From assembly GCA_964017185.1 (NCBI GenBank), contig OZ024871.1:22668488-22732487 (forward strand): DNA of 64,000 nucleotides. The letters run 5' to 3'. The translations under genes and the position numbers were made by a program. Position 1 is the first letter of the stretch; each line of letters begins with the position of its first letter. The stretch comes from Rugalucina vietnamica (lineage: Eukaryota > Mollusca > Bivalvia > Lucinida > Lucinidae). A model generated the notes under the pieces. That model did no database searches and had not been told where the DNA came from. It saw only the letters and a list, made by a program, of their open reading frames with translations. Positions 54,555 to 64,000 of this stretch are shown piece after piece.

Positions 54555-56084
54555 ATAAGCAATGCTTATTAAATACCCCCCGCAGGGTAACAGTTTACCA
54601 CAAAAATTATTTTGGCAATAAAATTTCTTCATGCAAATGTCCAATGGGTGTACATCATGTAGGCATGATATCAAATTGTTCCACAGAAAACTGTGGTAGG
54701 AGTTGATCGGCCCGTGAAGGCCCTTACCTGTAAGAAAAAACTAAGAAAAATTGTCTAAGTTCTGATAGCTGTCATTTCATCAAAAATTATTTTTTCACAA
54801 TAAAAATTCTTCATGCAAATGTCCAATGGGTGTTCATCATGTTGGCATGATATCAAATTGTTCCATCAAAAACTGTGGTAGGAGTTGATCGGCCTGTGAA
54901 AGCCCATACCTGTAAAAAAACAAAGAAAAATTGTCTAAGTTCTCATAGCTGTAATTTTGTCAAAAATTATTTTTTCATGATAAAATTTCTTCATGCAAAT
55001 GTCCAATGGGTGTACATCATGTAGGCATGATATCAAATTGTTCCATCAAAAACTGTGGTAGGAGTTGATCGGCCTGTGAAAGCCCATACCTGTAAAAAAA
55101 CAAAGAAAAATTGTCTAAGTTCTCATAGCTGTAATTTTGTCAAAAATTATTTTTTCATGATAAAATTTCTTCATGCAAATGTCCAATGGGTGTACATCAT
55201 GTAGGCATGATATCAAATTGTTCCATCAAAAACTGTGGTAGGAGTTGATCGGCCCATGAAAGCCCTTACCTGTAAAAAATAGTAAGAAAATTGCCTAAGT
55301 TCTCATAGCTGTAATTTTGTCAAAAATTACTTTTTCACAATAAAATTTCTTCATGCAAATGTCCAATGGGTGTACATCATGTAGGCATGATATCAAATTG
55401 TTCCATCAAAAACTGTGGTAGGAGTTGATCGGCCCGTGAAAGCCCTTACCTGTAAAAAAAAGTAAGAAAATTGCCTAAGTTCTCATAGCTGTAATTTTGT
55501 CAAAAATTACTTTTTCACAATAAAATTTCTTCATGCAAATGTCCAATAGGTGTACATCATGTAGGCATGATATCAAATTGTTCCATCAAAAACTGTGGTA
55601 GGAGTTGATCGGCCCATGAAAGCCCTTACCTGTAAAAAATAGTAAGAAAATTGCCTAAGTTCTCATAGCTGTCATTTTGTCAAAAATTATTTTTTCGCAA
55701 TAACATTTCTTCATGCAAATGCCCAATGGGTCTACATCATTTAGGGATAATATCAAAAAGTTCCAACAAAAACTGTGGTAGGAGTTGATCGGCCCGTAAA
55801 TGCACTATCTTCTTTTTATACAAAAGGCATCAAGAACTATAAAGGGAAGTAACTCAAAAGGGCCTGATCCCTAGCCCTTAATTTTTGCATGTACATATTT
55901 GCCCCATAGATATGCAGATGCCTGCAAAGTTTCATGAAATTCCATCAATGGGTCTTCAAGATATTAAAGAAACAAAACGTTACGGACGCACGCACGGACG
56001 CACGCACGGACGGACGGACGGACGGACGGACAACGTGAAAACAGTATACCCCCCTTAAAACTTCGTTTTGGCGGGGGGTATAAT
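54555..56084 (+). mobile_element. F3: hairpin-ended element with 180-bp tandem core
   Basis: The 5' palindrome ATAAGC-AAT-GCTTAT (54,555-54,569) is followed by ATACCCCCCGC. Seven core units start at 54,601, 54,781, 54,961, 55,141, 55,321, 55,501 and 55,681, exactly 180 bp apart. Then come ACGCACGG and GGACGGACGGACGG steps and a terminal hairpin (TATACCCCCC / GGGGGGTATA). Same part order as F1, F2 and F4. Non-coding. Confidence 0.7.
56045..56082 (+). other. 3' terminal hairpin of F3 with TTC loop
   Basis: TATACCCCCC (56,045-56,054) pairs with GGGGGGTATA (56,073-56,082). The inner stem is AAAAC-TTC-GTTTT (56,057-56,069). Confidence 0.75.
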
Positions 56085-56087
56085 GAG

Positions 56088-56170
56088 CAGCAGCATGAGA
56101 AAACCTGTGTTTTGCCAATGCAAAAAACAAAGACAGATAATCAGCGCCTTTGTTTTTGCTATCTAGATAA
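56088..56170 (+). repeat. W element, copy h, left part only
   Basis: GAGCAGCAGCATGAGAAAACC and then CAGCGCCTTTGTTTTTGCTA represent the left end and the inner hairpin. The right half is missing. Confidence 0.5.
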
Positions 56171-56591
56171 AACAGCCACTCCAGTATTACAGTTCTTGTG
56201 TTCCGCATGTCGTCCCATGTTGGTTAGTAATCCTACGAAGTTTCATCTTAGTATCTTAAACTGTTTTCGAGTTACAGAGCAGACACGACAAGAATGCAAA
56301 TTCTGCTAGTTTCCATCAAAGGGCCATAACTCAAAAAATATGCAATCCAGAGTTACGGTTCTTGTGTTCTGCACGTCGTCTAATGTTGGTTAGTAATCCT
56401 ATGAAGTTTCATCATGATATCTTAAACGGCTTTCGAGTTACAGAGCGGACACGACTTGAATGTAAATTCTGCTATTTTCCATCAAAGGGCAATAACTCAA
56501 AAAATATACAATCCAGAGTTACGGTTCTTGTGTTCTGCATGTCGTCTCATGTTGGTTAACAATCCTATGAGGTTTCATCAAGATATATTAA

Positions 56592-57521
56592 GGATGTTCG
56601 CTGCCAATGAAAAAGTATTCAAACTTTTTTTCTAACCACTCTTTTTTGATTCCAAAATACAACATAAGACATTTGAAAGCAAAATAAATATAGGGTAGTG
56701 TGCATTTTTTCAAGCTACAGACCACTGAGCACCATGTTTTAAATTTAGTAAAATCAATTTAATTTTTAATTCTTTGAAACAAACCTGTCTTGAACAAAAA
56801 TACACCTAGAATGCTTTCAAAAGTCATAATATTTACGCAACGCAGACTATTTTGGACCAAACGCATAGACAAAATTGCAACTGGAAGTGGATGACAAATT
56901 TTTACGAGTATTTTTCCAACCCTACCCCCATACTTGAATAGTCGGAAAAATCAATATTTTGAAATGTGCCAAACCCATATTTGTTTATTCAAACTTTTTC
57001 TTGTATTTTCACACAACATAGAACTTTGTAATATTGTTCGAATAAAAGAAAGAAACATATAGGGTAGTGTGCATATAAGAGAGAACCAACAACTTCAAAA
57101 TCACCATTTTCAGCCTTTTTTCAGCTGTTTTGTTTCTTTAAGCCCATGTCATAAAACCACCTAAAATTTTAAAACCAGCAAACCAAAGACACAAAGACTG
57201 ACTTAGAAGACCATGTACATATATACTGCAGCTAAAATAAACAAAGAAATAGTGCAATTAATTTGAAAATGTGTAATATTCAAGTTTAATTTACCCTACC
57301 CCCTAAATTTCACTGACAACTAAATTTTTCTGAAAAGTTGCAGAAAACGGGGTGAAAAAATGAAGTTTCTTAGATTGACAATTTTCATGGCTCGTTCAAT
57401 GCATATCATCATTATGTATCCAAATATAAAATATTGGGAAAATATCTGCAACCGTTTACGAGGTATTCAACAAAAGAAAAACCGGAAGTTCCGAAATGTC
57501 AAATGTTAGCAGCGAACATCC
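56592..57521. mobile_element. TTAA-flanked inverted-repeat element in F4
   Basis: GGATGTTCGCTGC at the left is matched by GCAGCGAACATCC at the right, with TTAA on both sides (56,588-56,591 and 57,522-57,525). Removal restores an F4 core phrase (GATATATTAAACGG). TTAA suggests a piggyBac- or Kolobok-type target. A TA target with one more inverted base pair at each end would look the same. The interior repeats TAGGGTAGTGTGCAT twice and has no transposase. Confidence 0.75.
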
Positions 57522-57919
57522 TTAAACGGATTTTGAGTTACAGAGCGGACACGACTAGAACGCAAATTCTGCTATTTTCCATCAAAGGCCAATAACTCGA
57601 AAAATATACAATCCAGAGTTACGGTTCTTGTGTTCTGCACGTCGTCTGATGTTGGTTAATAATCCTATGAAGTTTCATCATGATATCTTAAACGATTTTC
57701 GAGTTACAGAGCAGACACGACTAGAGTGCAAATTCTGCTTTTTTCCATTTCAAAGGGCCATAACTCGTAATATGCAATCCAGAGTTACGGTTCTTGTGTT
57801 CTGCACGTCGTCTCATGTTGGTTAATATTCCTGTGAAGTTTCATCGTGATATCTTAAACGGTTTTCGAGTTACAGAGCGGACACGATTTGTGACAGACAG
57901 ACGACCAGGGCAAAAACAA

Positions 57920-57950
57920 TATGTCTCCGACCCCTTCGGGGGGAGACATA
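57920..57950 (+). other. 3' terminal hairpin of F4 with TTC loop
   Basis: TATGTCTCC (57,920-57,928) pairs with GGAGACATA (57,942-57,950). The inner stem is CCCC-TTC-GGGG, with GA as a bulge. Confidence 0.75.
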
Positions 57951-58333
57951 ATCAAAAATAAGAAAATTAGGTATACCCCTGCAAACGCCAGTTTTTTTTT
58001 CTATATAAATGACTCATAAATGTGGGGTTTAAGGGGGGTATACATTTCACAGACATGTTTTCCTGATGACTTTTTTACTTTTTTTTATTTTTGAAAGTGA
58101 ATTTTTGTTTTGATGCTACCACTTATAATCTCATGCACAATGTGACAACTATACCTGGCCTATATTCTCTTTGCTAGTTTGTTTGATTTGTTGCTTTACA
58201 TGCCAGTCAACAGCTATGGTCATGTCGGGACATTACCTCCCTATATTCACTGCGACTGTTTCCTGAAATAAATTAATGTCCAGGAAACTGCAATGAGTGG
58301 TTTACTGTGAATTACTCATATTTCAGACCAGGC

Positions 58334-59027
58334 CCCCCGAGGTTATAAAACTCTTTTCATGCTCACCTCTGCTGAGACTAAAATTTATCCTGCTCATAAA
58401 CGTTAAAGGTCATATCTAAAGGTTTTGATTTTGTGAATATGAAATAGACATTGGTGATAGGCATTGATCGCAGAAAACCTCGCCAAATTGTCATCACTGG
58501 TTTCGGAGATAGCTTGTTTTGAAATTTGACATTTTATCTCATGAATATTCATTAGTGCAACTATGACGTCATAGAAGCACATTCAATATTTTGAATATCA
58601 TCAAAACCAACAATTTAAACTACAACTTATCATTTGAAAACAATTATAAAACATTTTTACAACTCATTGTTTCAGTTTCAAAACTTTTTATGACCATTTA
58701 AGTGAATTATTTTGATTTTTATTTTTTTACCAAGGGAAAGTGCTCTTACATGAAAATAGTGATGTCAATTAGATAAAGTCCCGTATCTTGGGAGCCAATG
58801 TGTATTTTGGGGTTTAGTTTTCAATAAACAAGTCCAAAGAACAAATGGGACCAGCAGACAAAGAATACAAATGATATAGAAGAATGTTTGTATATTCCCT
58901 TTAAAATGCCGACAATTGCAGGATAAATTACAGGCTTTGATAATCTTAACCTGAAATTTCTACCAAATTTGGTTATTTAGAAATCAGCTGAGTTGAGCAT
59001 GAAAAAAAGTTTTATAACCTCAGTCCC
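58334..59027. repeat. P element split by a TTAA-type insertion
   Basis: CCCGAGGTTATAAAAC with CATGCTCA... at the left and TGAGCATGAAAAAAAG with TTTTATAACCTC at the right match the copy at 33,270-33,508. The interior is interrupted at 58,407-58,900. Confidence 0.65.
58407..58900. mobile_element. TTAA-flanked insertion in a P element
   Basis: The 494-bp insert starts AGGTCATATC and ends GTATATTCCCT, a weak inverted match. It is flanked by TTAA at 58,403-58,406 and 58,901-58,904. Removing it gives GTTAAAATGCC, exactly the phrase in the uninterrupted P copy. No coding sequence. Confidence 0.7.
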
Positions 59028-59171
59028 AGGTTTCAAGATTCTATTAACAGTTGCAGACAGTGAAATATAGGTCATCACACACTGTCTACATGTCAATAAG
59101 TTTATAGATAAAAGTTCACAAGTGCTCATTTTACCTAAATCCAGACTTAAGAAGACATTAAAACAATAATA

Positions 59172-61535
59172 CAAGAGGACCAATGGTCCTGTAAATGCTC
59201 ACCTGAGATCTGCTGCATATACCAATAAACATGTTTGAATATTATGGTATTTAACTCCAGTGCAGGGGCAGATGAAGCCCTTGGGCCATTTTCTTCTTTT
59301 TTTTTTCAGAATAATCAATATTCTTTCCATTTGCCAATTTCCTGCTGGCTTTTCCCTTCAAATGACATTTTAACAATTTTCCCCATTTAAATGCATGGTC
59401 AACCCATGTTGACCTTGCCATAAACTGGGTCAAGGTCATCACAGGGTCATGACTTATGTATACATTGTAGTACTTAAGCCATAGATGCTTCACACCAAGT
59501 TTCTTTGAAATAGGTCCACCGGTTCCGGAGAAGAAGATTTTTGAAGGGTTTTTACCATATATGGGCATGGCGGCCATCTTTGTCATGTGACCTTGATTAT
59601 TTATATATACATTGATTCCCCCATTCTACAGATGCTTCATATGAAATTTGGCTTTGATTGGCCAAGCGGTTTCAGAGAAGATGTTTGAATAGTATGGTAA
59701 TATACATGTATAATGCCCCGGGGTTGGGGCAAATATGCTCCTGGGGTCCAATTTTTTTCAGAATCATTAACAGTCAGTCCTACTGCCCATTTTCTGCAAG
59801 ACTTTCACTTTAAATGACATTTTAAAGGTTTTCCCCATTCAAATGCATTGGCGACCTATGTTGACCATGCCGTAAAATAGGTCAAGGTCATCCAAAGGTC
59901 ATAATTTATAAACACATTGTAGTACTTCAGTCCCCGATGCTTCATGCCAAGTTTCGATGAAATCGGTCCATTGGTTCAGGAGAAGAAGATTTTTGAAGGT
60001 TTTTACCATACACTGAAGAGCTTTAAAAACGCAAAAAAGAAAATTGGTAATTTTTTGCACCAAGGATATTTCAAGTCTTCCGTAACAGGTGAAAGAGATC
60101 AGTAACTGTACTCTGCTTCCATTTTTACACGAAACCGGCATTTTTAAAGTCACTGACCACCCACAGGAATAAAAAGCCATTTTATACTTTTTGCCATGTG
60201 GCGTCACGTTGAATTAATGGAGAAAAACATTTGACCATTTCACACGGAGCTTGTAGTAATCCATATATAAAAAACACTTTAGTTTTCGTTTTGTTTCATT
60301 TTTGACAATTCTACGGGTCTTTGAAAATGAATTATCCAGCACAATTGAATTTTTACTAATTTTATGACGTAAATGTTACGCCACGTGACGTCATAATTAC
60401 CATTTTTTATCTATACGGCACTGCAGCAGTCCCTCCGAGGCTATTGGGACAGTGAAAGGTTGACACCGGTCTGATCAACCGAACTTTTCACGTCAAGGCA
60501 CTAATGTCTAGAGATTTGGCGTAAAAACGCTATATTACGTGGATTACGTCGACAATGACCAATCAGACAAGCTAGAATTATTGTCATGCAATCAAGGCAA
60601 TTGGCAAAACCTGTGCTTTTAATGAAATAGCAATGCTCTTTGTGCCAAGGAACAAATTGTAGTCGTGCTTAATATCTTTTGCAGTTTTGGATTTTAGGGG
60701 TATAGCTATAGCAAGGACTGTAACTCTCACATTTCTCATTATTTTGATATGAAATTCACAACATAGTTTTCAAACATATCAATGTTTATGTGTGTCAAAT
60801 TTCATAAAAATCGAACTACTAGAAGTATGAAAATATAATTGAATTACAACTTTTGCGTTTTTAAAGCTTTTCAGTGTATATGGGCATGGCGGCCATCTTG
60901 ATCATGTGACCTGGATTATTTATAAACACATAGTTTCCCCCTTCCCATAGATGCTTCCTATAAAATTTGGCTTTGTTTGGCCTTGGTTTCAGAGAAGATC
61001 TTTGAATATTTTTGTAATATACATGTATATTGCCCTGGGGTGGGGGCAGACCAACCCCTGTGGTCCAATTTTTTTTACAGAATTACCTACCTTCAGTCCA
61101 TTTGCCCATTTCTTGCAAGTTTTGCCTTTCAAATAACATTTTAACAATTTTCCCCATTCAAATGCATGGGCGACCTATGTTGACCTTGCCGTAAAATAGG
61201 TCAAGGTCATCCAAAGGTCATAATTTATAGACACATTGTAGTACTCCAGTCCCCGATGCTTCATGCCAAATTTCGTTGAAATCGGTCCAGTGGTTCTGGA
61301 GAAGAAGAATTTTGAAGGGTTTTTACCATATATGGGCATGGCGGCCATCTTGGTCATGTGACCTGGATTATTTATAAATACATTGGTTTCACCTTCCCAT
61401 AGATGCTTCATATAAAATTTGGCTTTAATTGGCCAAGCGGTTTCAGAGAAGAAGATCTTTGAAAATGGTGGACGACGACGGACGGACGACGACGGATCAT
61501 GGCCATCCTATAACCTAACGGCTCAGGTGAGCTAA
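59172..61535 (+). mobile_element. F1-l: F1 element with a Tc1-like insertion
   Basis: It starts CAAGAGGACCAATGGTCC. The terminal hairpin has lost most of its left arm (CTATAACCTAACGGCTCAGG), but the GACGG run and GAGCTAA end remain. About three 450-bp type units are present, one interrupted at 60,011-60,876. Non-coding. Confidence 0.75.
60011..60876. mobile_element. TA-flanked inverted-repeat element in F1-l
   Basis: The ends CACTGAAGAGCTTTAAAAAC and, complemented, CACTGAAAAGCTTTAAAAAC continue into GCAAAA, giving 26 bp with one mismatch. TA lies on both sides, and removal restores ACCATATATGGGC of the F1 unit. The type is Tc1/mariner-like and non-autonomous. The interior contains GCCACGTGACGTCATAA, which combines E-box and CRE-like palindromes. 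Confidence 0.8.
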
Positions 61536-61724
61536 AAATAGAGTTCAGCATAGACTGATCAGTGCACTTCACTTCTATGAATTGTCTGATCACACTGCAT
61601 GCACTAATGGGTCAAACCTATTACATTTTTTTTTTGTTTAACAAAAAATAACTTTTAATAGCACTTGAGAATTAACTAGAGTGACTCCTGTTTTTGCTGT
61701 AGTTGTTACAAAGCCAATAAAATT

Positions 61725-61989
61725 TGAGCCATGTCATGAGAAAAAAAAAATGTGGTTTCTGAACAGGTCCGACACAAATCAAGCTGTACAAGCACAGAAG
61801 ATGGCTAGAGGCTGGAAATTTTGGATCTAAGAAGAAGAGGAATTGTACTATCTGTGCAGCGAAAACAAAGGCGCTGATCAGCTTCGCAGTTACTGCGAAG
61901 CTTTGCAGTAAAAGCTTATCTAACTGTGAAACTGATTTGCCCCTTTGTTTACGCATATGCAGATTGTTGGTTTCTCATGTAGCAGCTCA
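61725..61989 (-). repeat. W element, copy i
   Basis: Reverse orientation, with ends TGAGCCATGTCATGAG and CTCATGTAGCAGCTCA. The inner hairpin arms GCGCTGATCAGCTTCGCAGT and ACTGCGAAGCT are partly duplicated. Confidence 0.7.
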
Positions 61990-62084
61990 TTTATAAGTGA
62001 ATATTTTAAAATAAACAAATTATGCTTCAATTTTGAAGTATCTAACCTTTTCAGGTGCCAAATATTGCTGCAATCTCCCTTAAC

Positions 62085-63375
62085 CCAACCCATATGTGAT
62101 GAAAGGACTGGACCATCTTTATCATTTGAGCGAGTACACTATCATTTGAGCCGCCTCATGGGAAAACCAACAATCTGCATATGCGAAAACAAAGACGCAG
62201 ATCAGCTTCGCGGTAACCGCGAAGCTGATCAGCGCCTTTGTTTTCGCTACTCGGATAGTACAATTCCTCTCCTACTTAAATCCGAAATTTCAAGCTTCTA
62301 GCTCTTTTCTGTGCTTGTACAGGTCTGTTTGTGTCGGACCTGTTCGGAAACCACATTGTTGGTTTTCCCATGAGGCGGCTCATTTTTCTGATGAAATTCC
62401 TCTAAGCAAACAGATGGGATGCGACATTCTATGGCATCACATCTTGGGCCATACTAATTACCTATGTCACATAAATAGAGCACCAGGCTTATACGAATTA
62501 AAGTTAAACAAAGTCTTACCTTAGTAAAAAAGTACAAGTAGGCAAAGATCAGGAAAAGGCGCAATCAGAAAAAGACTCCCACTCCAAAAACCAAGGTGGG
62601 AAAAAACCAAACTAACAATCAGGCACTTATACCATGAAAACACTTCGTAAGCCGAATGAGCAGCTATTTTCCCAATAGGTGGCCACTCAGTTACCTTAAA
62701 TTAACTAAAAATATGCAAACATATATAAGGCGCCAACAGCACAAAAATATTTTAAACACCAAGACATAAAACAAAAAGAACCACCACAGAAGTATCGACT
62801 TGGAACGATCAGTAACACAAAGTTACTGGCGGGTTTAAATCGATTTTACACGGCCGTAACCTCACCCTCAGCTTCTGCAGTGGTTCATAACATTTAGTTA
62901 GTTCTTCGGTCCTCGTGGTGAATCTCTAACTAGTAAATGAATCATCAAGAACAAACAAATAAATCATGATAAACATCCTGATGAATCAAAAACCAGGACT
63001 CACAGATTCAGTAAGCTGCCCGACGATGGAGATCCCTGGGCGCCAAATAACTTACTAACTCCGGAGCTAAAGAAAAACATCAGTTGGACCCCGGTGGGCC
63101 AAGCAACAGACAAATGCCTCCTAAATTCAGTGAAGATCTTAACTCACATAAACCTGGCAACCTATTTATGGGACATTATAAGGCAAACAGTATAGCTCTA
63201 GATGTGGTGCTGCAGTCCCATCTGGGGTTAGTCTGTTTGCTAGCGGGAATTTCGTAAAAAAAAAAAAAAAATGATAAATTTAACATCACTCCTGGTGCAC
63301 CTAAACTGAATATGAACTCACCATAATAATAAAGTTGGGCAAGTCCATTCATCACAAATGTATTTAGGTGTCTAT
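62085..63375. mobile_element. element X with long inverted arms
   Basis: The left arm (about 62,085-62,510, minus W copy j) and the reverse complement of about 63,140-63,375 share GATGAAAGGACT-like, GAAATTCCTCTAAGCAAACA and CAGATGGGA phrases over about 250 bp. The centre (62,535-62,700) recurs at 4,182-4,342. A fragment of the arm is at 44,792. No transposase is seen. Foldback or MITE-like element of unknown class. Confidence 0.5.
62147..62382 (+). repeat. W element, copy j, inserted in an arm of X
   Basis: A clean copy: TGAGCCGCCTCATGGG left, perfect inner hairpin (GATCAGCTTCGCGGT / ACCGCGAAGCTGATC), GAGGCGGCTCA right. It interrupts the left arm of X. Confidence 0.8.
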
Positions 63376-64000
63376 GTGTTGTTTGCCATAACCTATGTCT
63401 AATGATAAACATAGTTGGTTGGCCTACTATACAAAACTGACAACGACAACACAATAAACAACAAAATAAAATAGTGACGTCCAAAAGTAACAATGGCTAA
63501 ATCAATGTGATAAAGTGAAAATGGAAAGTACAAAACTGTTAAGTAATAGCAAATGGAACCTCCTGATAACTAAGTAACACTTCAATATCAGGGCCCAGTT
63601 GTTCAAAACCTTGTTAACTTAACCCTTCAATATCCTAACAATTACACTGTTATTTTTTGTTGAATAAATGTAAGAAGCCTTTGCAATGTTATTTTTGTTG
63701 AAAAAATGTAAGAATCCTTTGGGATTCTCAAATTTTTTTCAGCAAAAACAAATAACAGTGTATTTGTAATATTGTCATTTGAAATTTGAACGAATTGTTA
63801 ACTAACGACAATTAATTTTGAACAACTGGTCCCAGAATTTCTGTAATTTGCATTGCACATCTTATTTAGTATTTCATCTTTGTTTGCTTTTTTCCATCTC
63901 TTGAATGGAGTCTGAAGAGTTGCACTTTTGATAATTTACCGGTATTCAACATGACCCAGTAATATGAATTTAGGAAGAACTGACAATCACTAAACTTAGC
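63376..64000. other. right edge with one palindromic MITE
   Basis: About 63,592-63,836 is a palindromic element: GGGCCCAGTTGTTCAAAAC at the left matches the complement of TTTTGAACAACTGGTCCC at the right. AACAGTGTA-type inner arms are also present. Nothing else is recognised. Confidence 0.55.

Larger units (their letters stand above)
54367..57952 (+). mobile_element. F4: hairpin-ended element with 166-bp type core, itself interrupted
   Basis: The 5' side has ATGTCTCCCCCC at 54,394. The 3' side has GACAGACAGACGACC and then a hairpin in which TATGTCTCC pairs with GGAGACATA over CCCC-TTC-GGGG. The core is tandem units of about 166 bp with GGGCCATAACTC, CAGAGTTACGGTTCTTGTGT and TTTCGAGTTACAGAGCGGAC; starts fall near 56,196, 56,361, 56,528, 57,622 and 57,792. 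F3, a W fragment and a TTAA-type element lie inside it. That both ends belong to one element is supported by the split Q element outside. Non-coding. Confidence 0.6.
54190..58075 (+). repeat. Q element split by F4
   Basis: The left part, 54,190-54,366, contains the palindrome (GCTCAAAACATATATTGTGG to GTATGTTTTGA). The right part, 57,953-58,075, begins CAAAAATAAGAAAATTAGG and runs to GGGGGGTATACATTTCAC and GACATGTTTTCCTGATGAC. Together they reconstruct one Q copy in the order seen at 34,913-35,180. Confidence 0.65.

Noticed and set aside
54601..55790. Regular 180-bp repeats as a possible coding repeat (180 is a multiple of three)
   Set aside because: All frames contain stop codons in each unit, so no repeat protein is encoded.
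58076..58333. Possible exon or repeat between Q and P
   Set aside because: Short, AT-rich, with no open frame of note and no match to other repeats in the window.
63025..63060. LTR retrotransposon primer-binding site (TTGGCGCCCA on the minus strand)
   Set aside because: The phrase resembles a tRNA-primed site, but no matching pair of LTRs or gag/pol frame lies on either side. The surrounding sequence is explained by element X.

Overview
The window is animal nuclear DNA, most likely from a bivalve mollusc. It has spliced genes, tRNA-derived SINEs, an APE-type LINE, hAT-, Tc1/mariner- and TTAA-type relics, and many families of hairpin-ended elements with tandem-repeat cores of the kind I associate with bivalve genomes. 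The species call is an inference; no marker gene fixes it. Well over half of the window is repeat. Local labels used below: F1 to F4 are hairpin-ended elements with tandem-repeat cores; W, P, Q and X are short palindromic or inverted-repeat families.

Layout. 0.3-7.0 kb: two F1 elements carrying 166-bp tandem repeats, the first with a 1,327-bp higher-order repeat. 7.1-9.1 kb: an F2 element with 151-bp units. 9.7-15.4 kb: three more F1 copies, one nested in another, with a hAT-type insertion inside. 15.4-20.0 kb: a hAT-like element holding a second element. 21.7-26.7 kb: an intact APE-type LINE on the minus strand, whose 1,201-residue ORF contains a 2A-like ribosome-skipping motif, flanked by two truncated relatives. 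28.9-42.8 kb: the only convincing host genes, three tandem minus-strand paralogues of the BRI3 (brain protein I3) type, each with small exons and introns full of W, Q and SINE insertions. 35.3-38.6 kb: two F1 elements joined end to end between the second and third gene. 45-53 kb: F1 copies, a Tc1-like element, and an inverted duplication of about 0.5 kb whose right arm was split by an F1 insertion. 54.2-58.1 kb: a nest in which a Q element is split by F4, which itself holds F3 and a TTAA-type element. 58.3-63.8 kb: P, F1, W and X elements.

The most interesting structure is the F1-F4 architecture. Each has a short 5' hairpin (weak in F4), then a motif, then a tandem-repeat core, then a run rich in GGAC/GACGG steps (GACAGACAG in F4), and then a 3' hairpin whose left arm repeats the 5' motif. 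All four families have TTC at the apex of the 3' hairpin although the stems differ. Two natural empty-site comparisons and one exact head-to-tail junction give the same F1 ends (C(A/C)AGAGG...GAGCTAA) and no target duplication, which resembles Helitron-type insertion. No transposase or Rep/helicase gene is present here, so any mobilising enzyme would act from elsewhere.

The three BRI3-like genes share exon phases, CxxC pairs around one hydrophobic segment, and Pro/Gln/Tyr-rich N-termini. They probably arose by local duplication. All functional statements rest on recognition by eye; no search was run.
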